Shown in pieces: positions 24,305 through 33,784 of a DNA stretch of 64,000 nt (within the stretch, counting starts at the first letter, position 1; each line of letters starts with the position of its first letter). This DNA comes from an uncultured Granulosicoccaceae bacterium (GTDB lineage Bacteria > Pseudomonadota > Gammaproteobacteria > Granulosicoccales > Granulosicoccaceae). The stretch is from assembly GCA_937951345.1 (NCBI GenBank), contig CALFCF010000001.1, positions 1-64,000 of the forward strand, given 5' to 3'. The notes below the pieces were generated by a model. The model was not told the DNA's origin. It saw only the letters and a program-made list of their open reading frames with translations, and ran no database searches. The position numbers and the translations under genes were made by a program.

Positions 24305-27196
24305 ATGAAACTAACACGAAAAGATTCAACAGGATCAGCCAACCCGGCACTCGATCTCGTCGGCAACGCGGTCAATCGACGAACGTTCCTGCGAAATTCC
24401 GGTATGACCGCCGGTGGTGCAGCACTGGCTGTTGCCACAGGTCCCGGATTGTTGCGCAAGGCAAACGCAGCGGAAGGCGAGGTTTTCGGCCCGAAAGAAG
24501 GCGTCGAGACAACGCTAGTCCGCTCTGTCTGCACTCACTGTTCAGTGGGTTGCGGTGTCATGGCAGAGGTGCAGGACGGTGTGTGGACCGGTCAGGAACC
24601 TGACTATGATTCACCGCTTAACCTCGGTTCGCATTGCGCCAAGGGCGCATCTGTTCGCGAGCACGGACACGGTGAGCGACGTCTGAAAACACCTATGAAA
24701 CTCGAAGGTGGTAAATGGAAGGCTGTTGACTGGGATACCGCGATAAACGACATCGGTGACCAGATGTTGAAAATTCGTGAAGAGTCCAGTGCCGATTCGG
24801 TTTACTGGCTCGGGTCTGCAAAATTTAATAACGAGCAGGCTTACCTGTTCCGTAAGTTCGCCGGTCTCTGGGGAACTAACAATGTTGACCACCAGGCACG
24901 TATCTGTCACTCAACAACCGTTGCCGGGGTAGCAAACACCTGGGGTTACGGTGCAATGACCAACTCCTATAACGACATGCACAACTCGAAAGCGATGTTT
25001 TTCATCGGTTCGAATGCAGCTGAAGCACATCCGGTGGCAATGCAGCACATATTGCGTGCCAAGGAGAGTGGTTCCAAACTGATCGTGGTTGACCCGCGCT
25101 TCACGCGTACCGCAGCACATGCTGATCAGTTCGTACAGATGCGACCGGGGTCTGACGTCGCCGTTATTTGGGGACTGCTGTGGCACGTGTTTGAAAACGG
25201 TTGGGAAGACAAAGAGTTCATTGCATCACGCGTCTACGGTATGGACCAGATTCGTGAAGAAGTGGCGCAGTGGACACCGGACGAAGTTGAACGCGTTTCC
25301 GGTATTCCAGAAGCAACATTGAAACTAGCTGCACAAACCATGGCTGAAAATCGTCCCGGCACCATCGTCTGGTGTATGGGTGGTACGCAGCACACCATCG
25401 GTAATAACAACACCCGCGCTTACTGTGCGATGCAACTGGCGCTTGGCAACATGGGCGTAGAAGGTGGCGGCGCGAATATCTTCCGCGGTCACGACAATGT
25501 GCAGGGCGCTACTGACATGTGTGTTCTGAGCCACAGCCTGCCCGGTTATTACGGGTTGTCTGCAGGATCCTGGAAACACTGGTCAGGTGTCTGGGGTCTG
25601 GAATTCGACTGGGTTCAAAGCCGTTTCGATCCGGAGTCCTACGAAGAAGTCAAAGGCAAGCCGGTCTCCACCATGCACCGGCCGGGCATGCCGGTATCAC
25701 GCTGGATCGATGGTGTACTCGAAGATCCCGATAACATCGCTCAGAAAGACAACATCCGAGCAATGGTGTTGTGGGGGCATGCGCCGAACAGTCAGACCCG
25801 CGGGCCTGAGATGAAAGCGGCGATGGAAAAACTTGACCTGATGGTCGTTATTGATCCTTACCCGACGCATTCTGCGGTACTGCCGGATCGTGAAGATGGT
25901 GTCTATCTGCTGCCGGCGTGTACGCAGTTCGAAACCTACGGTTCGGTCACTGCATCGAACCGCTCACTGCAATGGCGTGACCGTGTAATTGAGCCGCTGC
26001 ATGATTCTTTGCCCGATCACACCATCATGTACAAGCTGGCTAACAAGCTTGGCTTTGGTAAAGAACTGACCATGAACATTGAGGTCACTGACGACGAGCC
26101 GCTGATTGAAGACATAACACGTGAATTCAACAACGGTATGTGGACTATCGGTTATACCGGCCAGAGCCCGGAACGTCTCAGGGCGCATATGGAGCACCGG
26201 GGTACGTTCAATACGACAACATTGAAAGCTGAAGGCGGTCCGCTTGATGGCGAGTACTTCGGTATGCCTTGGCCGTGTTGGGGCACAGCCGACATGAAAC
26301 ATCCGGGAACACCGGTGCTTTACGACACCAGTAAACCGGTTGCAGAAGGTGGACTGAACTTCCGCGCACGTTTCGGTGTAGAACGCGACGGCGTGAATCT
26401 GCTGGCTGAAGGGTCTTATTCCGTCGGCGCGGAGATCGAAGACGGTTATCCGGAATTCACCGCTGACATTCTGAAAAACCTCGGTTGGTGGGATGACATG
26501 ACTGACGAGGAGAAACAGGCAGCGGAAGGCAAGAACTGGAAAACAGACCGCTCGGGCGGCATCCAGCGTGTTGCAATCGAACACGGTTGCGCACCCTTCG
26601 GAAACGCTAAAGCGCGAGCTGTGGTCTGGACATTCCCGGATCCTGTACCGGTTCACCGTGAACCGCTGTATACATCGCGACGTGATCTGGTTGAAGATTA
26701 TCCAACTTATGAAGACCGCAAGTCACACTACCGGTTGCCAACGCGTTATGCATCGATCCAGGAAACGGATTACAGCAAGGACTTCCCGCTGATACACACT
26801 AGTGGTCGACTGGTGGAATACGAAGGTGGTGGTGAGGAGTCACGCTCCAACCCGTGGCTTGCTGAACTGCAGCAGGACATGTTTGTCGAGATAAATCCGG
26901 CTGATGCCAACGATCTCGGTATTCAGGACGAGCAGTTGGTCTGGCTGGAAGGACCGGAAGGCGCCAAGATCAAGATTAAAACGATGGTCACCAACCGCGT
27001 AGCCCGAGGAGTGGTGTTTACACCGTTCCACTTCGGCGGACATTATCAGGGTGAGGATCTGCTGGATAAATATCCGGGAGGTGCTGCACCGTATGTTCGA
27101 GGTGAAGCAACAAACACCGCCATGACATACGGTTATGATTCCGTTACACAAATGCAGGAGACGAAATGTACTCTCTGCAAAATATACGCAGCGTAA
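24305..27196 (+). CDS. fdhA: Formate dehydrogenase catalytic (alpha) subunit
   Basis: Molybdenum (or tungsten) bis-MGD enzyme that oxidises formate to CO2. 963 residues. A Tat signal (Arg25-Arg26, RRTFLRNSG) with likely cleavage after AlaAsnAla near 55 places it in the periplasm. A [4Fe-4S] cluster is bound by Cys76, Cys79, Cys83 and Cys111. The metal ligand is Cys201 in ARICHSTTVAG, so this is the cysteine form, not selenocysteine. The C-terminal cap ends in CTLCKIYAA. It is 14 bp before fdhB and is the core of a membrane-bound FDH like the E. coli Fdn/Fdo type. Confidence 0.96.
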   Translation: MKLTRKDSTGSANPALDLVGNAVNRRTFLRNSGMTAGGAALAVATGPGLLRKANAAEGEVFGPKEGVETTLVRSVCTHCSVGCGVMAEVQDGVWTGQEPDYDSPLNLGSHCAKGASVREHGHGERRLKTPMKLEGGKWKAVDWDTAINDIGDQMLKIREESSADSVYWLGSAKFNNEQAYLFRKFAGLWGTNNVDHQARICHSTTVAGVANTWGYGAMTNSYNDMHNSKAMFFIGSNAAEAHPVAMQHILRAKESGSKLIVVDPRFTRTAAHADQFVQMRPGSDVAVIWGLLWHVFENGWEDKEFIASRVYGMDQIREEVAQWTPDEVERVSGIPEATLKLAAQTMAENRPGTIVWCMGGTQHTIGNNNTRAYCAMQLALGNMGVEGGGANIFRGHDNVQGATDMCVLSHSLPGYYGLSAGSWKHWSGVWGLEFDWVQSRFDPESYEEVKGKPVSTMHRPGMPVSRWIDGVLEDPDNIAQKDNIRAMVLWGHAPNSQTRGPEMKAAMEKLDLMVVIDPYPTHSAVLPDREDGVYLLPACTQFETYGSVTASNRSLQWRDRVIEPLHDSLPDHTIMYKLANKLGFGKELTMNIEVTDDEPLIEDITREFNNGMWTIGYTGQSPERLRAHMEHRGTFNTTTLKAEGGPLDGEYFGMPWPCWGTADMKHPGTPVLYDTSKPVAEGGLNFRARFGVERDGVNLLAEGSYSVGAEIEDGYPEFTADILKNLGWWDDMTDEEKQAAEGKNWKTDRSGGIQRVAIEHGCAPFGNAKARAVVWTFPDPVPVHREPLYTSRRDLVEDYPTYEDRKSHYRLPTRYASIQETDYSKDFPLIHTSGRLVEYEGGGEESRSNPWLAELQQDMFVEINPADANDLGIQDEQLVWLEGPEGAKIKIKTMVTNRVARGVVFTPFHFGGHYQGEDLLDKYPGGAAPYVRGEATNTAMTYGYDSVTQMQETKCTLCKIYAA

Positions 27197-27210
27197 GGGG
27201 AGAATAAGAC

Positions 27211-27804
27211 ATGGCTAGAATGAAGTTTCTATGTGACGCTGAACGCTGCATTGAGTGCAACGGTTGTGTGACCGCATGTAAAAACGAGCACGACATTCCG
27301 TGGGGAGTGAATCGACGACGGGTTATAACACTGGGCGATGGTGAGCCGGGTGAGAAATCCATTTCAGTCGCTTGCATGCACTGTACAGATGCGCCTTGTC
27401 AGGCCGTTTGTCCGGTTGATTGTTTTTATACCACTGATGATGGCATCGTCCTGCACGACAAGAACCTGTGCATCGGCTGTGGCTATTGTTTTTATGCCTG
27501 CCCGTTTGGTGCACCACAATACCCGGGTAAAGACGCGGGCGGTGCATTCGGTGCACGCGGCAAAATGGACAAATGTACATTCTGTGCTGGTGGACCGGAA
27601 GATGATCTGACCGATGCCGAGTTTGAAAAGTACGGGCGCAATCGAATCGCAGAGGGTTCGTTACCACTGTGTGCAGAGATGTGTTCAACCAAGGCACTGA
27701 TAGCTGGTGACGGCGACGCAGTAGCAGACATCTATCGCGAACGCGTATTGCGTCGTGGTGGTCGTCCGCAAACCTGGGGTTGGGACACAGCTTACGATCA
27801 GTAG
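27211..27804 (+). CDS. fdhB: Formate dehydrogenase iron-sulfur (beta) subunit
   Basis: Electron-transfer subunit of 197 residues with four [4Fe-4S] cysteine sets (CIECNGCVTACK, CMHCTDAPCQAVCP, CIGCGYCFYACP, then CTFC and CAEMC). It passes electrons from FdhA to the cytochrome b subunit. There is no signal of its own; it should leave the cell bound to FdhA through the Tat system. It lacks the C-terminal membrane helix of E. coli FdnH. It sits 14 bp after fdhA and is followed by a strong hairpin. Confidence 0.95.
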   Translation: MARMKFLCDAERCIECNGCVTACKNEHDIPWGVNRRRVITLGDGEPGEKSISVACMHCTDAPCQAVCPVDCFYTTDDGIVLHDKNLCIGCGYCFYACPFGAPQYPGKDAGGAFGARGKMDKCTFCAGGPEDDLTDAEFEKYGRNRIAEGSLPLCAEMCSTKALIAGDGDAVADIYRERVLRRGGRPQTWGWDTAYDQ

Positions 27805-27816
27805 TCATTAAGTTAA

Positions 27817-27851
27817 AACCGGGTTGCAGACAATACGTAGGCAACCCGGTT
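27817..27851 (+). terminator. Terminator-like hairpin after fdhB
   Basis: An 11-bp perfect stem, AACCGGGTTGC (27817-27827) and GCAACCCGGTT (27841-27851), with a 13-nt loop, followed by GTTTAACCTTT. It could end or attenuate the fdhAB transcript, giving less of the lipoprotein and fdhC mRNA, or protect the fdhAB 3' end from decay. Confidence 0.6.
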
Positions 27852-28076
27852 GTTTAACCTTTGGTTTCTGGCCCTGCTTTGATCCGCTTTCAACGTTGCC
27901 GTAGTGTGACATTGCTGTAGCGGATAAGCTGTTCAAACTGCACAAGGGTTGCACAAACCACGAGATTTCAATTGCGGTAGTTAGCCCTTTGTAGTGTTAC
28001 ACCAGCTGTAGCAGACTTCCCGGGTTTGTCTATCCGGAAAGTTCATACCAGTCTGCTCGTTCTTAGGAGTTGCACC

Positions 28077-28376
28077 ATGTCTGTTTATACCAAAAGCGAT
28101 ATTAGAAACGATCACCAGTCCGAGCGTTTTATCAACGGGACGGCCGGTCGTACGCGTGTTTTACTGACACCTGTGATTCTGGCTGGTGCGCTGATGCTCG
28201 GCGGGTGTCTGGACCTGGAAATCGGTGGCAGCGAAAGTACCTACGATGCGGAAAATCCGTCGACGCCCGGTGATTATGTTTACAAGGGACAGGTTGATCC
28301 GTTGACTGCAACATCAGCTGCAGATCGGGCGGATGCATTGAAACAGCGGTTTATGCAAGTTCAAGGTCGAGAGTAA
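28077..28376 (+). CDS. Small lipoprotein between fdhB and fdhC
   Basis: 99 residues from the ATG at 28077, which follows an AGGAG site (the frame runs on to 28026 without support). A hydrophobic segment at 28-42 ends in the lipobox LMLGGC (Cys44), after an unusually long polar N-terminus. The mature part is about 55 polar residues (YDAENPSTPGDYVYKGQVDPL). I do not recognise the family. Position inside the fdh run suggests it belongs to the enzyme, perhaps as a periplasmic anchor or assembly factor; this is inference. Confidence 0.72.
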   Translation: MSVYTKSDIRNDHQSERFINGTAGRTRVLLTPVILAGALMLGGCLDLEIGGSESTYDAENPSTPGDYVYKGQVDPLTATSAADRADALKQRFMQVQGRE

Positions 28377-28430
28377 CGGCGACGAGTTACAGATTTAAAT
28401 AAATAAAAAAATACATCGACGGAGGATAAG

Positions 28431-29555
28431 GTGAGCAAAAAGAAAATGACCAAAAAGCAGCGCAGACGTTTTGCTGCGTGGAGTCTGTTTGCAATAGTTT
28501 TTACCGCGTTGATGTTACCTCTGGGTTCCCAGACCGTTCACTGGTTTCAGGGGACTGCGCATGCTCAAACTTCCAATGCAGCGGCGGCGGTTAACGAACG
28601 CTCCAACTATTGGCGCGCTGTCAGAGAGGGTGCACCGGGTTACTCTTCGATTAAGGGTGAAGGTTCCGGCGTGCTTATCGCCAGTGGCGGTAATGCCTGG
28701 CGTGATGCGAAAGAAAGTAAAGCTGTCAAAGCGCTGCCCTGGTTAATTGTGGCGATGATTGCCGCACTGCTTTTGTACCACGTGGTGCATGGTCGAAACC
28801 GCATCGATCACGAACTAAGCGGACGTAAAGTCAAGCGATGGAACGGGTTTGAACGTATCGTGCATTGGGTAACCGCAATCTCGTTTATCATTCTCGCGAT
28901 CACGGGTCTGAGCATGATGTTCGGCAAAGCCATGTTGTCCTGGACGATTGGAGGGTCACCCATTATTTCCAAAGCAGCTTTCGCCTCCTGGGCCCAGATC
29001 TCGCTTTCAACGCACAACATCATCGGCCCGGTTTTTTCTATCGGTATTTTGCTGATGATCATCATGTGGATCTGGTTCAACATTCCGACCTGGACGGACG
29101 TCAAGTGGTTTGCGCAAGGCGGTGGCTTGTTTGGTAAGGCTCACCCCTCTGCCGGACGTATGAACGGTGGTGAAAAAGTCTGGTTCTGGATTCTTGCCAC
29201 GCTGGGTGTGGTTGTCTGTATAACCGGAATCGTTATGGTAGCTCCATTGATGGGCTGGACATTGCCGGAAGCCATGACAGGGCGTGCCATCCTGCAACAG
29301 TCAAATCTCTTCCATGGCATCCTCGCGATAATATGGACTGCAGTGGCGTTGGGGCATATTTATATCGGTACGGCTGGGACAGAGGGTGCGATAGAAGGAA
29401 TGGCAACCGGTTATGTCTCTGAAGAGTGGGCCAAGCAGCATCACGACCTTTGGTACGAGAAGGTATCTAACCGCAAGCCGGATCCGTATGTCGATCCGAA
29501 CCGGCAACCTGACTCAAGCTTTCGCCGCGAAAACCAGGGGCCGGAATACAGTTAA
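28431..29555 (+). CDS. fdhC: Formate dehydrogenase cytochrome b556 (gamma) subunit
   Basis: The membrane subunit that binds two hemes b and reduces quinone. 374 residues, GTG start after GGAGG. Residues 15-35 are a hydrophobic segment ending near AHAQ, followed by about 65 periplasmic residues and then four more helices. Candidate heme-ligand His residues are in FERIVHWVTAISF, LSTHNIIGP, NLFHGILAI and ALGHIYIG. The extra periplasmic part occurs in other proteobacterial FdhC proteins. It completes the FdhABC enzyme. Confidence 0.93.
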   Translation: MSKKKMTKKQRRRFAAWSLFAIVFTALMLPLGSQTVHWFQGTAHAQTSNAAAAVNERSNYWRAVREGAPGYSSIKGEGSGVLIASGGNAWRDAKESKAVKALPWLIVAMIAALLLYHVVHGRNRIDHELSGRKVKRWNGFERIVHWVTAISFIILAITGLSMMFGKAMLSWTIGGSPIISKAAFASWAQISLSTHNIIGPVFSIGILLMIIMWIWFNIPTWTDVKWFAQGGGLFGKAHPSAGRMNGGEKVWFWILATLGVVVCITGIVMVAPLMGWTLPEAMTGRAILQQSNLFHGILAIIWTAVALGHIYIGTAGTEGAIEGMATGYVSEEWAKQHHDLWYEKVSNRKPDPYVDPNRQPDSSFRRENQGPEYS

Positions 29556-29907
29556 CCGGCCTGCTGAAGGCAATTCTGTGCCGGCTTCGCGACTGACGTA
29601 AAACTGTACGTCAGCCCTTGGCCGGCATCGCTGCGCTGCCCCTCGCTGCTTGTCCTTCGTTTGTATGTCCTTTGTTTGCGCGTCTTTTGTTGTTCTTTAG
29701 TTGTTAGTACACCTTTATTTCGCACGCCTGCGTTTCTTTGGAAACGAGTCGTTACTGGGCAGTTCTCGCGCAGTCGACTGACGGCTTCACACCTTTTCAG
29801 ATTCTTCTGCATTTACGATCGCCATCTCGTAGAATTAAGAGCGGCGACGTGCTTTGTAAAACACTTGGCCTTATTCCATTAACCGCGCAGTTGGCTTCTA
29901 ATCGAGT
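29556..29907. other. Non-coding interval after fdhC
   Basis: 352 bp with no gene. An 8-bp hairpin, CTGACGTA (29593-29600) and TACGTCAG (29607-29614) with a 6-nt loop, lies 38 bp after the fdhC stop and may end the fdh transcript, though no T-run follows directly. The rest (29640-29750) is T-rich on the plus strand. Confidence 0.55.
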
Positions 29908-30507
29908 ATGCAGAAATTTCCGGATGCTGTGATCCGTGCCATGCATCATGCCGGCACGACAGCGACATGCATGCCTGTGGCATACGATGCCGATGGTGTA
30001 GCTGCTGTGATGACCGACGACGATATGAACGCGTCGGGCAGTGAGCAGCAGCAAAATGACGACACCTGGGAGTCGGCGTTTTTTCTTGTTACGCCACCTG
30101 AGATCGAACGCAAGCAGTTAAACCGATTGTTCCCTTCTGATTCCCTGTTTCCCGTCGGTGTCGAGGCAGATTTGCTCGAGTTCGAAAATGCCACGCTAAT
30201 CGAAATAATTGTCGATGTTGATATCGGGTTGAAACAGAAGTTGTCCGGGCGAATTATTTTCGTTACCGGGCATCTTCCTGCGCACTATGAAGCGGTGCAG
30301 CTTCTGGCAGAACAGGAGAGTATCGGATTGTTCATAGGTGATATGCATTGCAATCTGTTGCACCAACAGCGCATACCGTTGGCTGAACCCCATCGGGATG
30401 TTTTCCGCCAAATGTTGCAAGAAGCGCTGCGACGCGATGCGCTGTTGCGGATGACCAGTCAATACGAACCAGAAGCCGCGTTTGCATTAGCAACGCAGGG
30501 TAGTTGA
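29908..30507 (+). CDS. Hypothetical protein
   Basis: 199 residues, not recognised. No signal peptide or membrane helix. The pattern (SAFFLVTPPEIERKQLNRLFPSDSLFP, ATLIEIIVDVDIGLKQKLSGRIIFV, ESIGLFIGDMHCNLLHQQRIPL) suggests an alpha/beta fold. Cys21, Cys159 and several His residues are present without a clear motif. Its stop codon overlaps the ATG of the ankyrin gene by one nucleotide, so the two are probably translated together and may act together. It has no obvious ribosome binding site. Confidence 0.7.
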   Translation: MQKFPDAVIRAMHHAGTTATCMPVAYDADGVAAVMTDDDMNASGSEQQQNDDTWESAFFLVTPPEIERKQLNRLFPSDSLFPVGVEADLLEFENATLIEIIVDVDIGLKQKLSGRIIFVTGHLPAHYEAVQLLAEQESIGLFIGDMHCNLLHQQRIPLAEPHRDVFRQMLQEALRRDALLRMTSQYEPEAAFALATQGS

Positions 30508-31364
30508 TGACGACGATCCGCTTAACCCGGCCTCAGAAAAGGGCAGAGGTGGTGTGCACTCGCTGGATTGCTGTCGCTTGCCGGGTTAGTTGTTGTGTCT
30601 TCCTGTTGATAGCCAACACGGCGTTAAAAGCGCAATCTGCGGTAGCGGATGATGGTGCTGGCGTCGACAACAATCAATCAAATGTTTTCGAGCGATGGCG
30701 AAGTGCTATTGCCAATGATCGCGCTTCTGAATTGCTGTCTCTATGGCAGGGCAGTAGTGACAAGCCGGCGTTACTGGAGGCGAGAACGGGTAACGGCAAA
30801 GATGCGTTCATGATTGCAGCGAAAACCGGACACACCGACTTGTTCGACTTGCTGCTTGAAGCCGGAGCCGACCCTGATTCAAGTACGGTGACCGGTGGTA
30901 CACCGATTATGTTCGCAGCGCTGGGTAATCACCCGGAGCTTGTCAAACGATTGATCGCTGCAGGTGCAGATCCGAATCGTCAGGGTTCCAATGGCTGGTC
31001 GGCTTTGACGATTGCCGCGGCTAAAGGTTTTCCCGATTTGATTCGTCTACTCGTATCGGTCGGAGCCAGGCCGGATGTGCTGGATGTTTATCGATGGTCG
31101 CCTTTAATGCGTGCTGTCGACAATGGTCATACGGATGCAGTCACAGCGATTCTTGCCGTTGGCGATGTGGATGTAGAACAACAGGATGAGGCTGGCAATA
31201 CCGCACTGCATTATGCCGTTGCGCACGGTAACGCAATAATGGTGACTGCTTTGCTTGAAGCGGGTGCAGATCCGGATGTGCTCAACCGCGACCGCCTGTC
31301 GCCTCGTCAACTCGCATTCACCGGATCAGCAAGTGAATCGTTGTCCCCATTGTTTGAACGTTGA
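30507..31364 (+). CDS. Exported ankyrin-repeat protein
   Basis: 285 residues from the ATG at 30507 (a TTG one codon earlier is open too). A basic N-terminus and hydrophobic stretch ending LKAQSAVA near 45 form a likely signal peptide. About 95-275 hold five ankyrin repeats (for example DAFMIAAKTGHTDLFDLLLEAGADPD and TALHYAVAHGNAIMVTALLEAGADPD), which usually bind a protein partner. It is coupled to the unknown gene upstream. Its last 58 nt overlap the 3' end of the convergent patatin gene. Confidence 0.85.
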   Translation: MTTIRLTRPQKRAEVVCTRWIAVACRVSCCVFLLIANTALKAQSAVADDGAGVDNNQSNVFERWRSAIANDRASELLSLWQGSSDKPALLEARTGNGKDAFMIAAKTGHTDLFDLLLEAGADPDSSTVTGGTPIMFAALGNHPELVKRLIAAGADPNRQGSNGWSALTIAAAKGFPDLIRLLVSVGARPDVLDVYRWSPLMRAVDNGHTDAVTAILAVGDVDVEQQDEAGNTALHYAVAHGNAIMVTALLEAGADPDVLNRDRLSPRQLAFTGSASESLSPLFER

Positions 31365-33784
31365 GCCATAACTGCCGGATCAGATTCTACCGATGAATTA
31401 ACCGGTGATTTCTGTGAAGGCTCAATTGTGGAATCATCAGTTTCTGTGCTTTGCGAAGCGGATTCGCTGTCTGCCTGATCACCGACCGCTTCTTGCTCAA
31501 CGCTGTCAGCCGACGAATCATCTCCCAGCTGTGTTTTCGCTGATGCAGAAGGGTCCAGCACAGGGTTTAATACTTTAAGCGCTGTCTGATAGCCGATATC
31601 GCTGATCTCGGGGAATTTCTTGAACTCCAGTAACTGAAATTCGCCCACATCCGGGATAATGAGTGTGTCGAGCAATTCACGTGTTTGCGCAATACGCTCA
31701 AAACTCTTGATGTCGGTTGCGCGCAACAGTGTTTCCACGATTCGCGGTACGCGAACGCCGTCTTTCATCGGATTTAAACGGTTTATCAAAACCTGCCAAC
31801 CCGATACAGAGCTGCCAAAACTATAAGCCTGTTTTATGTCACCGATCTGACTGACATCTACGCCGATAATGCTGCCCCCGGCAAGTAATCTATCCATCAC
31901 ATCAACCGGAAAATTGTTAAGTACCGAGCCGTCCGTCAACAGCTCCCCATGGATGGTGGGGACGGGAGAAAATATTCCCGGCAATGAAATCGTCGCACGT
32001 ACCGCCTGCCATAAATCCCCGCGCTGATGAACAACTTCCTGCCCATTGGATAAATTGGATGACACGCAGAAATACGGTATCCATAAATCTTCGATGCGGT
32101 TTGTGCCGTAAACTTCGTGACAAAAGTGAGTCAGCTTGCGCGACTTCATTAACGATACCAGCGGCAGGGTGTAGTCGAACAGCGCGCCTGCGTTCGCGAA
32201 GGTTTCAGATAATTTGTAAACGTCTGAATAGCTCTTGCCCATTGCCATCGCTGCGCCCAGTAAACCTCCCATACTGGCGCCACCGATGTAGTCGATATCG
32301 AAATCGGTTTCTTCGATAGCCCGCTGAACACCGAGATGCGCGTAACCCCTGGCGCCGCCGCCACTGAACACCAGGCCACGTGCTTTGCCTGTTAAGCGCC
32401 GGTACAACCGCTGAATATGCTGGCGGTCACCAATACGAACATGGTGGAAGGCGTCTATTTTGCGTTTCTTGAGCCAGCGCTCCGTATTTACCGGTTGCAC
32501 GGTGTCAGACGGGTGCACCAGTACCAGTTCAATACGCGGTTTGAATTTAGCATCGCGATAAAGCTCGTGTATCTTGTTTTCGATCTCCCGTAAGTCATCC
32601 GGATTTTCCTGCCTGGCACTGACAACAAGTAAAATCCGGTCTGCGCGATTTATACAGCGCTGTGTCCAGGCATTCCAGTGGGGTGATGCGATATACAGTA
32701 CATGACTGTAGTGGTTTTCCTTGTCATCCATCCAGGCGGATATACTGGAACTGAACGGATCGACATAGGAAGTTTGCGACGCGCCTTCCTTACCATAGAG
32801 TGTATCGAAACCGCTTTGGTCGATAACCAACGGGGATTCGGACTTATCGAACGCGCTTGACATGTGAATAGTCAGACGGCGTATAGGTAAACGTTCGTCT
32901 AACGGGATGACGACGAAGTTGGTATCCGCAGCCTGTTGGACTTTGCCGCGCACATTGATTAGTTGCCGCTGGACTATCAGTTTGGTGACCGAAGCCAGTA
33001 GATCCGGTTCAGTCATTATCAGTGAATCAAATTTTTCGCGTGGCAGTCGTGCAACCATCGATTCACGTGTTGCATAAACTGTCGCATAACGTTCACTGTC
33101 GGTCAGGAGCGCATATTCACCGATAGTTTCACCGGCATGGACAACGGCCAGAGTGACCTGTTTTCCGGAATTGTCAGTGGTATCAACATTCAATCGTCCC
33201 GCGATAACCACGTAAAGCCCATTGGGAGCGTCGCTCTCGGTAAACAGTGTCTCGCCAGTTTCCAGATGGTGGAGTTCACTTGCGCTGAGCAACGTGTTTA
33301 ATCGCTCAGCATCTATGTCACCGAACAACTGACAGTAGACCTTTGCCATAATGACACGCTGCGATAGATTGGATGCAGTGTCGTAGATATAAGCGAGAAT
33401 ATCCGGTGCGATATTCCTGAGTAACTCCAGCGCCTCTCGAGGAAAGCAAGCCAGTCGAGTACGGCCAGTCGCTTTGGCCGTTACAAGATGTTCTGCACCG
33501 TTTATCAGCGCAAAGTCGCCGGCAGTTTCACCCTTGTGGCGCTTTTGTAGTTCCAGTGGCTCTCTGTCAGTATCGAATACAAACTGCAGGCTGAGTGAAC
33601 CTTCGACAATGACGTACAGGTTTTCAGTTGAGGTGCCGCTGTTGAAAAGTACCTCACCGTCCTGAAGATGTTTGACGAACAAATGCGGTTGTAGCGTGGC
33701 CCACAGGTTCTTATCCAGCGCATCTACCAGAGGTAATCGTTTCAGGTTACGCAAGACGCGCGAATCCGTGCTCAGTATATTCAT
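31307..33784 (-). CDS. Patatin-like phospholipase with two cyclic-nucleotide-binding domains
   Basis: An 825-residue neuropathy-target-esterase-like protein. Two CNMP/Crp-type sensor domains cover about 10-130 and 145-275 (GEVLFNSGTSTENLYVI, GETAGDFALI; GETLFTESDAPNGLYVV, GETIGEYALL). The patatin hydrolase is at about 470-680, with oxyanion motif GGGARGYAHLG, nucleophile Ser in GGASMGG, and DGSVLNNFP with catalytic Asp. The last 80 residues are an acidic Ser/Asp/Glu tail. It would hydrolyse (lyso)phospholipids under a nucleotide or ligand signal. No membrane helix is evident, unlike eukaryotic NTE. Confidence 0.92.
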   Translation of the reverse strand: MNILSTDSRVLRNLKRLPLVDALDKNLWATLQPHLFVKHLQDGEVLFNSGTSTENLYVIVEGSLSLQFVFDTDREPLELQKRHKGETAGDFALINGAEHLVTAKATGRTRLACFPREALELLRNIAPDILAYIYDTASNLSQRVIMAKVYCQLFGDIDAERLNTLLSASELHHLETGETLFTESDAPNGLYVVIAGRLNVDTTDNSGKQVTLAVVHAGETIGEYALLTDSERYATVYATRESMVARLPREKFDSLIMTEPDLLASVTKLIVQRQLINVRGKVQQAADTNFVVIPLDERLPIRRLTIHMSSAFDKSESPLVIDQSGFDTLYGKEGASQTSYVDPFSSSISAWMDDKENHYSHVLYIASPHWNAWTQRCINRADRILLVVSARQENPDDLREIENKIHELYRDAKFKPRIELVLVHPSDTVQPVNTERWLKKRKIDAFHHVRIGDRQHIQRLYRRLTGKARGLVFSGGGARGYAHLGVQRAIEETDFDIDYIGGASMGGLLGAAMAMGKSYSDVYKLSETFANAGALFDYTLPLVSLMKSRKLTHFCHEVYGTNRIEDLWIPYFCVSSNLSNGQEVVHQRGDLWQAVRATISLPGIFSPVPTIHGELLTDGSVLNNFPVDVMDRLLAGGSIIGVDVSQIGDIKQAYSFGSSVSGWQVLINRLNPMKDGVRVPRIVETLLRATDIKSFERIAQTRELLDTLIIPDVGEFQLLEFKKFPEISDIGYQTALKVLNPVLDPSASAKTQLGDDSSADSVEQEAVGDQADSESASQSTETDDSTIEPSQKSPVNSSVESDPAVMAQRSNNGDNDSLADPVNAS

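Noticed and set aside
25964-26656. A 230-codon minus-strand frame inside fdhA
   Set aside because: It lies fully within the well-conserved catalytic subunit and shows no family features; shadow of codon bias.
24305-27196. Selenocysteine in formate dehydrogenase
   Set aside because: The metal-ligand position is a Cys codon (Cys201) and the frame has no internal TGA.
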